A DNA stretch of 64,000 nucleotides from Atriophallophorus winterbourni (GCA_013407085.1 JACCGJ010013582.1:186001-250000); one strand, 5' to 3'. Positions 10,583-23,700 are shown, counted from the stretch's first letter. Numbers and translations: made by a program. The notes: generated from the sequence alone by a model not told the origin.

Positions 10583-13500
10583 ATGCGAGGCTGTCTTGTC
10601 TTTATCTCATTGAGCGTCACATTGTAGAAATTGCAAGAAAAAATAGGTTAAGAAACTTTATGTTTATTCCGTCAAATGTTTCACACTGCGAAAATAATGA
10701 TTTAATTCCAGTTCGATAATTCAATATTGTGTAACCTATTTGTTTAGGCAATTTGTGAGTTTTCTAATTAGAGTGAAATCAGTACATAAAAGTTTCTCTA
10801 TTGTATTTGATTTTAGAATCCCACACCTTGAATAATATTTCGTTTTCTACTAAATGGAAGCTTGAGAACACCGATCTCATTTAAATTTCATATATTATTT
10901 CGTAAATAATATTTGTAATGGTGTTTTTCGCTTTCAATATCGTTTCAAAATTGAATTTGTTTGATGTACAGTTAAATTCCAGGTTAACAAAAAAATACTT
11001 TCTAATTATTGTAATTGGAATTTGCCTAATTATATGATGCGCAGGTTCAGTAAATAAAAATTGCTTAAGAGTAAGTTAAAACTGCATCACCCAGATAAGA
11101 GTTTAGATAGACAGACATATACTAGGTTGCCAACCTAGAGGTATTTTGTCTATTCTTGACGACAAGGTTCCATCAATTGTGGTCAATATTGATAACTGAG
11201 AATTTGCGCGCAACCTTTATTGTAGAGGGTGGAAATTAACATCGTTATTATCACTACTATTTGGAACACGTAATCGAGTCCGAAAATCACGTTGACACAA
11301 TTGAAAAATAATCGAAGACGTTGGAACTCATCATATTCGATCATGTGTAGCTGATAATTGGTCACAAAGTTTGTGTGGTCAACCCACTTTGGAAAGCACA
11401 ATTTACTGGATTACTATTTTGCAATCGATGTATTACACAACTATCGGAGAACAGAAAACACGCTCCTGTAGTTATTACTGACTTTTTACTCTGTGATATA
11501 GTTTTTGTTGTCGCATTGATATGATTTGTCAGCGCTTCGAACGAGTTGAAAATCGGTCTAAATACATTGATTTTCGTTTATCGGCGAACCATTGACCAAT
11601 GATTGGATACATTCAGAATTGCTTCATTTATCACTCTTTTTTTATCTTCTCCGATAAAATACACATTCAACATATTGTATATCGAAGTTTATATTCGATA
11701 TAATCAGCCCTTATTGGTTTATCAGCATGAAGCCTATGTCAGTGTGTATGTTGTATTACATCATTCAACTTATATTGGGCTGAATTTGAAAAAATACTAA
11801 TTTCAATCATTTTCTTCATAACTACTGGACTGTAAGTTGTTCGGGGACTGCATTTAGTTATTACTGGTAAGTAGTTTAACCACTACAAATTAATTCTGTG
11901 TGTATGTGTCCAAATACTCATTAATCCTAACAATGTTTCATAATTTAACGACCATTTGTACATTAAAAATAAAATGATTTGCTTGTATATGTTTATATTT
12001 TTCATATAATAGAATTATGACAATAAAAGCAGCATATATTTCTACAGTGAATATAATATTTTACAATTATTTCGATGTTTCACGATCAGCCAAGGAAATG
12101 ATATGCTACGAATGTAAGAACTGTACGAAGTTGACTAAAAATTCTCAAGAACGTGGTTACGGATGCACTTCCTGCTACGTGAGTCAAAATACGTGTGTCT
12201 ATCTTCATGATTATATAATGTTCCAGTGTAGAAATATTCATTATGACAATATCTTATATCCTTATTATCTGACACATGTTTTTTTATTTGAAATTCAATC
12301 GTTGTTGTTGCTCTGACATTTCATCCATGTTAATTGTGGATTATGATGGCAATATTCAGCAATTAAAGCTGAATTTCAAAGTTGTGTTTTAGCGAAACGT
12401 AAATTGAAACATTACGAAATGTACCTGTATAAATGCGAAGAATACATTGCATTTAGGTTGACTGATTTACAATGTTGAATATGGACAAAAAAAAGATATT
12501 AAGTTATTAAATGTGACTAAACATTTGCGTTGGGTTAGGTCAAACTGTATTAAAATAAGCACATGTATGTCACAAATGACAAAAACGTCGTTTTAATCTC
12601 CACAGACAATGTTGAAAGATTTCCACAACGGCACTTTAACATTTTACCGAGGATGTTTGCATGATAAATGTGAGGAAACATTTGTCAAAGGCGAGGGTTT
12701 CACCGGATTGATCGAGTGATGCGATACAGAATTGTGCAACCACAGGTGGCTCATAACAACAACCGCACGACCTCCGATTTCGCAAACAACTGAAACAAAG
12801 ACGAATATTACTACAAATTCAACAACGTCTGCGAACCATTCTGTAACGACTTCGACAAACAACAACCCAAATGCCACAAATGTTACAACAACTGAAATAA
12901 CCGTACAAGGTGTGTGATTACCAGCACAAATATTGTCGATATCCATCTGAGATTTATGTTCTTGCATATGAATTGACTATGCGTATGTCCATCTATCTTT
13001 TTACGAATTCCCAAAGCACGATGAGAGGTTCAATTTATATTCACGTCAGATTTGTGCTCTTGACGTTTTTATTTCTGTGTAATTTTATAACAAAACTTCT
13101 TATCCTAATTAACCATATATTTACAAATGATGCGAAGTTATGTCGTTGCTCGATACATTATATTTGTGTTAATATTTACCAAATTTTGCATCAAGTAAAT
13201 AAAGAAAACTGCTTTTTATTTATATAAATTTTCTTGTATTTGTTACATACATGTTAATATCTTATGTATATCGATATGAGGGATAAAAATGACAAATATT
13301 GCATAGCAATATGCATTGCTTTATTGTTTATAATTAAAACAGAGAATGAAATGAATTTCAATTTTAAAAGCTATTAGGCATAATCCAACATTTTTTTTGA
13401 AACCGGGAGAAAATATTTCGTGCTACGATTGTATAAATTGCTCAACGGTTTCGAATGTCACACAGATATTACAACAGTGTATTTCCTGTTATGTAAGTTA

Positions 13501-14834
13501 AAAATATACACTTTATTTTGAAAACCAATTCCAAGTTTATATTTAAATTTAATGCAAATAAAAAGAAATGTTATACAATTGTGTCCTAATAATATCGCCA
13601 TCAAAAGATACCAATTTTGCGAACCCAATTTATATAACCCATATTCAAATGTGTCATTATCAATTTCCGCTGAATGCAGGGAGAAACATATTTTATTATT
13701 TCACATTTACAATGACAAGGCTATCTGAAAATTGGTCTTAAATGATATGCAAACGTATCGACGCATGGAAACAAAATCTGCAAAATAAATTTCTCAGAAG
13801 GTTCAGGTTAGTTCTGACAGGAATGTGTAGAACAATGTAACTCCTGATATTATACTTGGATGAAAACAGTCTTATAATCGAAGCATTGTAAAAATTATGA
13901 TATATCGTTTAATGAGTTACGAATATATGGCGACTGAGATATGTTTCTCCGATCATGTTTGGTATTCAAAACAAATCTAAATATTAGAACCTGTTGAAAG
14001 GAAACACGTAAAACCATTGTACTAAGTATGCGCGAAGTATATGCTCGACAAACTGTAGTTTTCTAGTTTATAGGAGACTTAATTACCTTCCCGAAAATCC
14101 CAGTCGGGTTAAAGTGGTTAGTTATACAAACAACTAACACAGCGGTTTCAATGTATCGATCATTTTCACTGGGTTTCAATACTTGCTGAATCTAAACTGT
14201 CGGACTGCACATGATGGTAGCACTGAACACTAAAAAATTAAAGCAGTGTTCCTGATTTAAATTTCATAAAATGGACTTCAATATATATATATATATATTT
14301 ATATATATATTCCGAAAGAAGTTTACTACATAGTTAACTAAAATTAAATGTATCGTTTGAAATTACATATCACACTCTAACATTTGCATTTCAACTAATC
14401 AACAAGAAGCAGTTTCGCAAGAACTGTTGCAACATTAGCAAACGAAATTATATTTGTTATCACAGGCAACGTTGAAGTATTACAAAAATGACAGCTACAA
14501 CTTTGATCGAGGTTGCATGAGAGAGGATTGTGTCGCCAAGTCTTTGAATGGGAGCGATTACATCGGGAATATTGAGTGTAGCAAAACGGAATTGTGCAAC
14601 GGATTTCCATTGAGGGATCCGAGCGCGACGTTACCCAGTTCGGATTCAACAGAAGAAAGTTCTCAATCCACAACATCCCCTAAAACCTCCGTCTCAATTT
14701 CGCCTGATGAAACGACGAATATTACATCGAAGATACAGGAGGGTCAACCGGACACAAGTGCAGATATATTTTGTAACATCCGGATTGTCATCTCATTTGT
14801 CGCGATGGTCAATTTTGTTCCCAAATTTCTGTGA
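10583..14834 (+). pseudogene. Decayed copy of the two-domain LU (three-finger) surface protein gene
   Basis: This is the left-arm twin of the gene at 29845-34059. Equivalent exons are 10583-10643, 12090-12178, 12606-12909, 13407-13492 and 14466-14834, the same lengths as on the right. It is broken at several points. The signal peptide has a TAG at 10625-10627. The donor after exon 1 reads TA instead of GT (10644-10645). Exon 3 has a TGA at 12717-12719, exactly where the first cysteine of the hallmark CC should be. The acceptor of exon 4 is GG instead of AG (13405-13406), although an AG three bases further on would keep the frame. In exon 5 the second cysteine of the CC is serine (AGC, 14580-14582). 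The 3' exon is otherwise fully open for 123 codons, so decay looks recent. The outside introns keep GT-AG ends (12179, 13493, 14464-14465). Confidence 0.85.
14281..14311. repeat. AT microsatellite
   Basis: (AT)n run within intron 4 of the left pseudogene. The right-arm partner near 30378-30390 has only a short ATATATAT, so the run grew on the left or shrank on the right. Confidence 0.85.
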
Positions 14835-15569
14835 TTCATTTGTCTCATGGACGTTCATGACTCTGAACTGAGAATACCATCAGAATACGGAGAAACATAC
14901 TTTCAAATTTAATTGATGATGTGTGAAACATTTAGTTAAATGCACATTCTTGCAAAAAAACGTTTAATCTCGAATTTGCATTGGATGTTTACAGTGAGAT
15001 TGTGCTTCTTCTCGAAATTAATGAAAATTAGGAAGAATGTTGAAACCAAATCCGTTTATTGACATTAAATGACAGTTCATTAGAAAATCAATATCGACAA
15101 CGTGTTAGTAGATTCGTCTTCTAACCTATGTACTTCTTGAGTAGAACAATACAAAAAGTTATATGCAACAATCATCAAAACTTAAAATAAGTAGCAACTC
15201 GTGGAATATGCTCTCACGATGAACCATTCCGATTGGACATATGTTAATTGAAAGCTAATCAAATTTATTGATATCTAATAAATAATACAATAATTAAACG
15301 TGTTACACCAAATTGAGCTGTAACAAACATCATAGCTATTTGAGGGAGGGAATTATTTTGACAAGAACGGCCTTTTCGCTTGAAAAGCATGATCTTAGAA
15401 GCTTTATTCAATGTGTGAGCACGTTTTCATTGCTGATCTCATGAATCTTATTAGTAGGCTAATCACAAATTTCAAATTTGTTCTGCAACTGAATTTTAAC
15501 TGATTTACACTACTTAACATCGTGTTATAATCCTATAACAACTAAATCATTTATTTCAAAAGGTTTATC

Positions 15570-15790
15570 TCAAACAATCGATTATACTCATTGTTTGCCA
15601 ACAGTGAAATACATGTTAGGAAGAAAATCATACTTCATGATTATTCTGATTTGACATTCATAACATAATTTTCGAAGCATACTTAAACAAATGACGGTGT
15701 GTAAAAATACACAATACTCATTTTGTTGAATAACAGTTTGTTCTGATGTGAACATCGAGAACAGTGTTTTTCGGTAATTTATTTGCTTAA
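15570..15790 (-). repeat. Dispersed repeat, copy 2 (opposite orientation to copy 1)
   Basis: The reverse complement resembles 6780-7030. The best landmark is the segment around 15580-15660 carrying ACCAGAATAA and CAAACAATGA on the minus strand. It is best seen through its right-arm mirror at 28880-29115. Confidence 0.45.
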
Positions 15791-16037
15791 AGGAGTATAT
15801 CGATACTTTGCTTTGCTAAAGGCTTTTGTATGTTGTTTGATGAAGTTAGTTGACGAATGAACGCTGACAGACTGCTAGGTATATGACCGATGGAAAAAGG
15901 CAAGCCGTTTCTTTCAAAATCTTCATTTTACTAATCTTCATTAAACGCCTAATAACTTGAGACTAAAGATTCAACATCTATGGTTGCAAAAGCAATTAAC
16001 TTCGAAATAAACATTGAGACGAACTATAGGTTCAGAT

Positions 16038-16088
16038 GTATATATATATTATATAATATATATATTATATATAGATATATATATATAC
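16038..16088. repeat. AT microsatellite
   Basis: About 50 bases of imperfect (AT)n. The matching place in the right arm (about 28610-28640) lacks a long run. Confidence 0.85.
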
Positions 16089-16164
16089 TTGATAATGGAA
16101 TGTCAGTTTCTGAATTATTGAGAGCAAATTTATATTAATCCACATATAAACGTAATTTTTCGAT

Positions 16165-16985
16165 CTGATTATTGATAAACTAATTAGCTTAACAAATCAG
16201 CTGGTAGTGAATTTCAAAGAAGCACACACGGAACGAATAAAAATATATGCGGCAGTTCCGTTCAAGTTGTGGTGTTTGCAACTTGAAATGTTCGATGGTT
16301 GCATAATATAATCATTTTGTGGAAAAAAGTTATTATTATTTTGTATGCAACGATGAGATCACATCTCATTCTCATTTGTGAGAGTGTCATCAGCTACAGT
16401 CGTCTGAGACGCCTGACGAATGTCATAAGCTTATAAACTCTGTGATATATGCGATCTAGAATCAAGACTTCTTATGAGGCCATGTTGTTCAGAATTGGAC
16501 AGCATAGTCGAGAACCGGGTGTACATACGTGTTCATCATGAGATCATAAAATCCAGGAATAAATGACCAAATATCCACCGTAACATACAGAAGAGCCGAT
16601 ACGAGCTTTGTGAAAGGCTACGGATTAAAGACCATTTTGCAAATTACCACAAATCCAGAAGGTCAGATCCTTTTATTCCAAGGTGTACTCAAGAAATTTG
16701 TTGACATGCTGGTATTGATAGAAGGAGCCAATTCAACGTCTTCTTGCATGATTCTGGATTTATGTATATTCAATGGCTATATATTTTGGATGACCAGTTT
16801 TACAAAGAATTCGAATATTTTTGCAGCAAAATACATTCCTCAGCATTGCTGATCCGCTTCCAAACTTACATATTGTTAGCAAACAATACAATCTCACTGT
16901 CATTTGGTATTGGTATGTCGTTCATATACATTAAGAACTGTTTTGATCCAAGCCCTGATTTTTTTGGAACACCGCTAGTGACAGC
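16165..16985 (-). mobile_element. CR1-like LINE relic, RT palm to 3' end (left-arm copy)
   Basis: This mirrors 27735-28560, where the RT palm and the C-terminal part are easier to read. Frameshifts and stops are frequent. The catalytic site region reads LFANN on the minus strand near 16890-16870, so the metal-binding aspartates of FADD are lost. It is a dead copy that was present before the inverted duplication. Confidence 0.65.
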
Positions 16986-17079
16986 GATGTTCTCGAAAAT
17001 ATGTCGTCCACATTAACTCTGATATGTGTGTTCCTGAGGTACGCAATAATTAATTCATATAGTCTTCAACACCAACGCT

Positions 17080-17535
17080 TTTCTTTAGCCAACACTGGTG
17101 AATAGCTCGCTGGAGGCTAAACCATCGTTTTGCTTGTATAGCTGTCCAATAAATAAGAAGTGGTTTATATTTATAAAAAATGATACGCTGTTGATGATTC
17201 GTTCTAAACTCAAATTTGTACGATATTCCAAGGACATATCGGCGTTGAATGACTCTCTCGCTAATGTTACTCGCTTGTATTGTCCACATTCCTAAACAAC
17301 GAACTTACGTCAAACACAAACACCATCTTATCCCCCTCAATTGTTACGATACTGACGTGACGAACAAAAAAAGCGATTTCCTAATAAAACGAATTCGTGA
17401 TTACACTAAGGGTTTCAAAAGCTGGGCTAGGTGGTAAACCAATTCGTGTGTTACAGATACAATACCGTATATAATGCGCCTCAACGAGACGCCAGATATT
17501 CCGATCTTCGGATGTCAATAAAACCATGGAGTCTA
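17080..17535 (-). mobile_element. Penelope-like element RT fragment (left-arm copy)
   Basis: Mirror of 27178-27650. The minus strand shows the same pieces of a Penelope-type reverse transcriptase, including the strand region before the GLAMGS motif. It lies directly next to the CR1-like LINE relic at 16165-16985 in the same orientation. Broken by stops and frameshifts. Confidence 0.65.
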
Positions 17536-17759
17536 AGCTGAAAATGAAACATAATCTTCGACAAAGATTTAACATAATTCGTCGCAGGTATTTTGAAATA
17601 AAAGTCGTATATTTGTTAATAATATTCGTAGATCTAAAACTGTCAACAATCAGATACGCCACATCAACAACTGTGATATTCACGTTTTTTACCAGAACAA
17701 ACATCGTGTTCATGATCTCTGTGTGGAATACTGCAAATACAATCTGTTGAGCGTGTTTG

Positions 17760-19195
17760 GAAAACTTGTAAGTAACATACAGTTGTTTTTTAAAACTTCT
17801 ATAGCTTCATTCAAACTCCAAGCAATTCAATTTTTCTCATGAACTTACTATCGAAGAGAAATTCTTACAGGTAGAATGCAAATCGATGCAAAAATTCTTG
17901 TTGAGCTTAGACGAAAATATAATCATGCCGATGATACCACTGCACCTATCATGTAACCTGGGCGTCTCCCGTTTCCATAGTAAACAAAAGAATATGAAAA
18001 ACTCGGGATGGATTTTGATGCAATGACTTCATCTTTTATGTTGTGATGAAATAATTAATTCTGAAACTATGTGGAATAATCTTTTATTTTTCTGAGCGTT
18101 GTTCTAACGTAATATTTATGTTCTTCACTTATTGATTCTGCAATTTAGAGATTACAACATCTGATCCAAACGCTCGTTCATTCGGATATGAAAGTAGCTC
18201 ACACATATTTCACGGTTAACCTGATGTCCTCTTAAATCTTGAGTGCGAAAAAATTTATTGTCTCTATAAAAAACGCACGAATAATGCTTTGGTAAATCAC
18301 TGCTTGTTATACCGCTCGCTTTGTCGATTCGCCTGTTGACTTGGACAATTTGGATTTAATTTTATAGTATCACATCTGTGTTAACGCTAAAATAGTTTAC
18401 CTTAGCAATGTTTATTCATAGGATTACTCAATATGATTAAATTTCAAAGAAAATTACGTGAATAAATTTCCGAGTGCGCGGGGCAAATCCTAAATCCGGG
18501 TATTTGAACGGAATTTCCACTTATTCGCTTTTACTGTGGAAAAACGATAGAAAAAAACAGATTAGAATACAATATGCTATTTCATATCACTTCAAATATT
18601 ATATATCATTCGGACTGCGAGTCATTTCATGCTGTCATTTACCATTATTCCTGCCTTCAATAACGCACGTTTCGCAAGTGCTCTCGTATGTCTCGTAGGA
18701 TTTAGAATGTCGATTAACGGCCCTGTGAACGCTTCAGAATCTACAAAATTGTGGTTTTGTAGAGATGAAACTTGTGTTAACATGTTCAGCCGGTATGGTC
18801 TACGAGATTTTGACATTGAATGTGGAGTTTAACAACAATTTTTTCTCTTGGAAACTCAGCAAACCTAGGACAAGATAAAACATGAATTCTGTCATAGTTG
18901 AATCCGTTTTTCATTAAAAGTGGAGTCAATTTGTTTTCGCGCATTGACGAACCCAGTCAACAATATTAAATCTGAAACTGTTACATGCCGTTTGATGTTC
19001 TTCCGTCATACATCATTAAATTAATGTTTCTCGGAACAACGTTGCTAATTAATCTGTGTTGCTTATTTCTGATTCTAGCGTTACTCGCCAATATTCAAAA
19101 GGTTTTCCATATAGCATACTTAAACATTTTTTGTTCAGCTCAGCGGACAATATTATTTTGCGAAGTGAGATCACTGCACGAATACGGTATATAGG
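17760..19195. other. AT-rich inner part of the left arm
   Basis: No gene can be named. A frame at 18629-18832 (plus) ends with NMFSRYGLRDFDIECGV, and this segment is unchanged in the right arm (about 26037-25985 on the minus strand), though the frames around it differ. No splice sites or known domain fit. It may be part of an unrecognised old repeat. Confidence 0.4.
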
Positions 19196-19514
19196 ACGTC
19201 ACCCATTTTCCAAGTACATGATCGACTATGGACCGAATCCAGTGGCAATTAGACGGGATAAACAGAATCGTTTTCGATGTAAAATATATATTGATTGCGA
19301 ATGCAGAATATACAATATACGTTTGTTGTCCATGCGCTGCACACAATTCACTAAAAATTCCACTGAATCTATTGTACTCGACATCAATGCAAATTTCATT
19401 AGATATAGCAAGTATATTCCGTTTGCTAAGGTTAAAGATGACATTTCTGCCAATTAAGCAGGATTGAACAAAATAATATTTTATCCCTGCAATCGCTAAT
19501 TATTGATTGGTTTC

Positions 19515-19558
<44 letters not shown>

Positions 19559-22389
19559 TATATATATTTGTGATTTCGGTATATTCGAGTTGATACACGT
19601 TAATGCGGACTAGTTCCACATTTTGAACTAAATGTTGTCTGAACGATCATAACGTTCCAGTATGTAATTTACTGCTTACATACCCGTCCCATACACACCG
19701 ATAAAAGTGTTTGTTTGTTTGTTTTTATCAGGTGGAAGCAAGAATATCAAATTTAGTGAGACTTGGAAGACTTGTATGAGGGTGAATGAAAAGGATATTT
19801 TAATGACACTGTTCAATATGGTCCTTATGAAAAACCGCTCATTCAAATACAGAATCACTGAGTAGAAAAACTGATTTCTTTTCATGGAATACACCAAGGA
19901 TGGAACACGTGCCAAAGTACGTGTACATTATAGGTTTTATTCCGTTTCAAGAAGCGAACTCCTACAGTATAAAAGTTGATGATTTAACTGATAGGGATGA
20001 ACGCACCTTAACACGTTTTTGCTTGACTGTCATCATTAGACAAACATTATTTAGGAGAATACCTGCCCGTAGTGACTTTCGTCATTGTCGCATACGAGAG
20101 ATGCAGGATTAATCGTAATTCGTCTCGGGCGAAAACGAATTATATTTATATATTCTCCGATACTATGTATGCAATGTATTGCAATTGACGATGTTTTACT
20201 AGCTTCTTCTGTGTTCTCTTGTAGTAATCACTCACTAAGAAGTGATACTATCTCCGATTTTCTGAATGTATCCTTCGATTTCTATTAATGATGTCTTTAA
20301 AAATGTTTTGCATCAGATGGGAAAAAATCCCTCTCATTAGAAATGAAGAGATATCGAAGTAAGCAAACAGCTCTTAGGTCTAAATTAAAGTGGGTTGCTG
20401 GTTAAAACATTCAAACTTACCAGTAAGATGGTACACGATAAATCGTAGTCATGTCGCTTTGTTTTGTTTCAATTCTCTGATATTATGCAATAAATATTGA
20501 TCCATAAACTCGGACAAAAACATAGTCATTGGATTTGGTGTAATTGATAACACATTTTTAATGCATTAACTGAAATATGAATCATATGAAAAAGAAAATA
20601 TTTGATTTAATTCCATTAAAAATTTAGTAGGACGACCACAGTATTTTTGAGTGGAACCGGAGTGACGTTCAATGTTGCAATTGATGGAATTCTAATATTA
20701 TCACTACGTTTTATAGGCAAGTATCTGAATGGAATGAATTATATACCCTCTAGGCTGCGTGAAAAATTCATGTTGTTCGTTTTAGTTTCGTACATTTAGC
20801 GCAAACTTACAACTGATTTCCCACGTTTGTATTGTGTTATGTTCACCCATTTGGTTATATTTATTCTCCCCTGAAAATACTTCCCACAATTTGTGTAGCA
20901 ACAAAGGCATCGAGAAGTGAATATGTATCAAATGATCAACGCTTTCAGTTCGTCGATGGTAACGCATAATATGAAATGTCTAGATCTCAAACATTTTCAG
21001 AAACAAACGCAGAGATTTTCAAAGAAAGATAAAATGATTTTCTGTACATTATTCGGTCAAAAAAGCAACCATTATTCGCATTGAATAAAGTTCGGCTGAA
21101 TAACATGTGGTTATGCAACGTTCTCAGCGATGACGTTCAATTGAAATTCTCCTCTGGAAATTGAATTTTTCGGACGTTCCTGGAATAGTGACCGTGAAAA
21201 CTGCACCGAAATGGTTTTTTATGTCCAATTTCAATTAACAGAGAACGCACACAGTAAATCTCTTCGAATTTATTTTATCAACATAAAGTATTTCATTCAC
21301 GGTTATAAGGATCAATATTTAGTCAGACAAACAAAAAGTGCAATAAACAATTCACCTGCTTCTTTGATTTGTGATACATTGGTTGTAAGACGTGTATACT
21401 CGAAAAGTGAATGTCCGAACATCTTCCATAACACATGCACATGAAGAGTGCAGGAACGAGATTATTATGATTGAAGTCTATTATATATATACACGCGCCA
21501 ACAAGTAAAATGGGTATTCGTTCTTCGAAATTCTTCCAAACATTAGCATGAAGTCTCAGCTGTAACATACCGAGAACATAAAAGGCAATTTTCCTCAAAT
21601 TGTTCAGACTGACATTTTGCAATCAGAATCACTTATCTCGTGATCTGTGATTAAATTTGCCCACATTGACATTGACCATACACGTTTAGGTAATATTGCA
21701 TTGCATTGAATTACTTGTAATGATCCTCATTAAGAAAATCGGCTAAAAATGTTTTTGAAGTTTCAAATTCGCGTATTGATGATATTTGTCTTTATCTTAC
21801 AACTATTATAAATGAAGAAATCAGTATATGAATATTACTTGTTTCGACTTTCCAGAAAATTGTATCGGTTATGGAAGATGCATAGCTTAGTAGAGCAAAA
21901 CCTGTATCGCATCTCGATGTCATCGTTTCCTTTATTAAAACCTGTAATTTACCGTAATTCTATTTTCCCTGAAGTCAGCATTTTATGTATATTGCGTTTT
22001 CAAATTAACAAAATGAAAGTATAGCGAGTTTTTTAAATAGGAATCAATCATTGTTAATATGCAAATATAAAAGCAAACAGCTAGGTTAACAACGAAATCA
22101 TATATTTTCCTGGTGATAGCGAGTACATAACCTTGAGAACTCCGTGGTGTTATCTTCTAAAATAGAGCTTTTACGCCGGATGTTTTGTTATTCAATGGCG
22201 AGGATACAGTTTATATAATAAAGAACGACAGAACTTATTTACTTCTCATTCAATACAAAAACGTTTTTCGCAAAATTCATAGCGAATAGAGAAATTACAG
22301 TAGATTGACAGAATACAAACTACGGTATGCCTAAAGCGAATTGTTTCGAAAACAGTGTTAAGGTACTTATTTGTCTTGACAATGATTAT
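19196..22389. other. Spacer of the inverted repeat, first part
   Basis: Sequence without a counterpart elsewhere in the window that I can see. No supported gene. It holds an (AT)n microsatellite at 19518-19567. Short open frames are of the size expected by chance in AT-rich DNA. Confidence 0.45.
19518..19567. repeat. AT microsatellite in spacer
   Basis: About 50 bases of almost pure (AT)n, 320 bases inside the inner end of the left arm. Confidence 0.9.
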
Positions 22390-22860
22390 TAGACTAAGTG
22401 CTCAGCACTTCAAACGATAAATATTGAAAAGCAATATTTGGTACATTTTGCAATAAAGATGCGTCTGATGTGATAAGTGGAATCTTGATTGAGGCATGTA
22501 TACGAGTAACGTATACTGAGATAAAAGCCTTCCGATCCCTAATAACTCATATGCTATATAGAAGTTCGTCAAGTTTTAGTATGCTCTGATTTGCTCCGCT
22601 TTGCGAACAAATCCAGAAATTGGTCGTTGCTTTGTTTTTCATAATTGAAATAAGTGCGCAGCACTATGAACGATAAATATTGGAAAGCAATATTTGGTAC
22701 AACTTGCATTGAATACGCGTCTGAGGTTATAAATGGAATCTTGATTAAGGCAGGTATACGAGTAAAGTATGGGGAGATAAAAGCCATTCGATCTCTATTA
22801 ACTTATTTTCTAAATAGAAGTTTGTCAAGTTTTACAATGTTTCGCTTCAGTTTACCAATG
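22390..22860 (+). repeat. Diverged direct duplication, two units of about 200 bp
   Basis: Unit 1 (about 22393-22585) and unit 2 (about 22655-22850) share a common order of landmarks, including CAGCACT, then ACGATAAATATTG, GCAATATTTGGTACA, GGAATCTTGATT, TATACGAGTAA, GAGATAAAAGCC and GTCAAGTTTTA. The period is about 262 bases. Unit 2 carries a 73-codon open frame (22654-22875); unit 1 does not. No known element was recognised. Confidence 0.75.
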
Positions 22861-22929
22861 CTGATAATTAGATAATCATTTTCAGAAACCAACGAATAAT
22901 ATTTGATTTGCTATATAAGGTTCCAGGAT

Positions 22930-23700
22930 TGTTGTCATTTCCCTAATTCGGTCGATGTGGACCATGAATGTACATCACAGTTGTTTTTGTTTCCATGTTT
23001 TTCATCTTCTCAAATGACTAAACAGACCGATTCGCGATGTACAATCTCTTCAGAGCACATGCAAAACTAGCTACTACTCTGTTGTTGTGCGTCAGTTGTA
23101 CCCCCACGGCGAAGTCTGCGTTCACCAACAAAGATCTTTGTTTGCTCCTTTCCACATTTAAACGAATCTTTTTAGAATGCCTCATATGTGAGTCGTCCGG
23201 AGAATGCTCTCTTAAATCTCGAAGTTAATTAATAGAGCGTTCATATCTTTTTTCGGAACCGTCTTTGTACCGTAAATGCGGTCTGCGCAATGATCGACAA
23301 GCTAATTAAAACTCACCATAGAGTTCATCTATCGTTATACTATTTTTTTCTATTCTGCAAACGTGGCAGAGCCACCTTAGTCGGCGCTGTCATCTTATAA
23401 TGAATATGCTCTGTAAACCAGTGTTTGAAAGTTTAACTGCATCCGATGTTTTTTCCATTCAACTTTTCTTCACGATACGACGGATGCTGCGTAGATAAAA
23501 AGCATTTAGCTTCTGTTTGTCTCTTGCTTGTGTTATCCAGATCAAACTAACATACAGTAATGAATTTGCTACGCAGGCGCTGCATACCATCGTTTTCGTC
23601 CAAACAGACAATTTGCGGTAACCTAAAACACGAAAGTTAAATCTGGATAAAATGCCCGCTGCTCTGCTAATCTGTTTTTCAATGTCCGTGTGTAGCTTTT
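22930..23700 (-). mobile_element. LINE 3' end: RT C-terminal region and zinc-finger tail
   Basis: The minus strand (from 23690 down) reads in pieces like the C-terminal part of an APE-class LINE polyprotein: KQISRAAGILSRFNFRVLGY, TKTMVCSACVANSLLY, LRSIRRIVKK and QRRLRWLCHVCRIE. At 23240-23040 there are remains of the final Cys/His region seen intact at 51140-51200. The tail near 22960 has the common end sequence with GTCGATGTGGACCATG. Stops and frameshifts are frequent. This is the same LINE family as 49490-49800, 51070-51480 and 60880-64000. Confidence 0.75.

Larger units (their letters stand above)
14835..16164. other. 3' flank of the left LU pseudogene, non-coding
   Basis: AT-rich DNA with no supported gene. 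It contains the second copy of the dispersed repeat (15570-15790) and an AT microsatellite (16038-16088). Confidence 0.45.
3470..19195 (+). repeat. Left arm of large inverted repeat
   Basis: This stretch is repeated in reverse complement at 25612-41310. Paired landmarks run through the whole arm: LINE endonuclease (4175-4604 with 40280-40567), Cys-rich exon (6493-6616 with 38071-38200), TATA box (10527 with 34115), all five LU exons, Penelope RT (17080-17535 with 27178-27650) and the inner edge (19195 with 25612). Left plus right coordinates sum to about 44,640-44,830 along the whole length, so few large insertions or deletions separate the arms. A stretch near 19001-19075 differs from its partner at about eight sites. 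The outer end falls inside a LINE RT region. Confidence 0.93.

Noticed and set aside
13195..13202. AATAAA between the two LU modules, conserved in both arms
   Set aside because: It could end a short transcript of module 1, but AATAAA is frequent in such AT-rich DNA and the splice phases favour one gene. Kept only as the main counter-argument.
13261..13379. Hydrophobic frame (YCIAICIALLFIIKT) as a signal exon for the second LU module
   Set aside because: No GT donor in the needed phase follows it in either arm, and it stops within about 20 codons.
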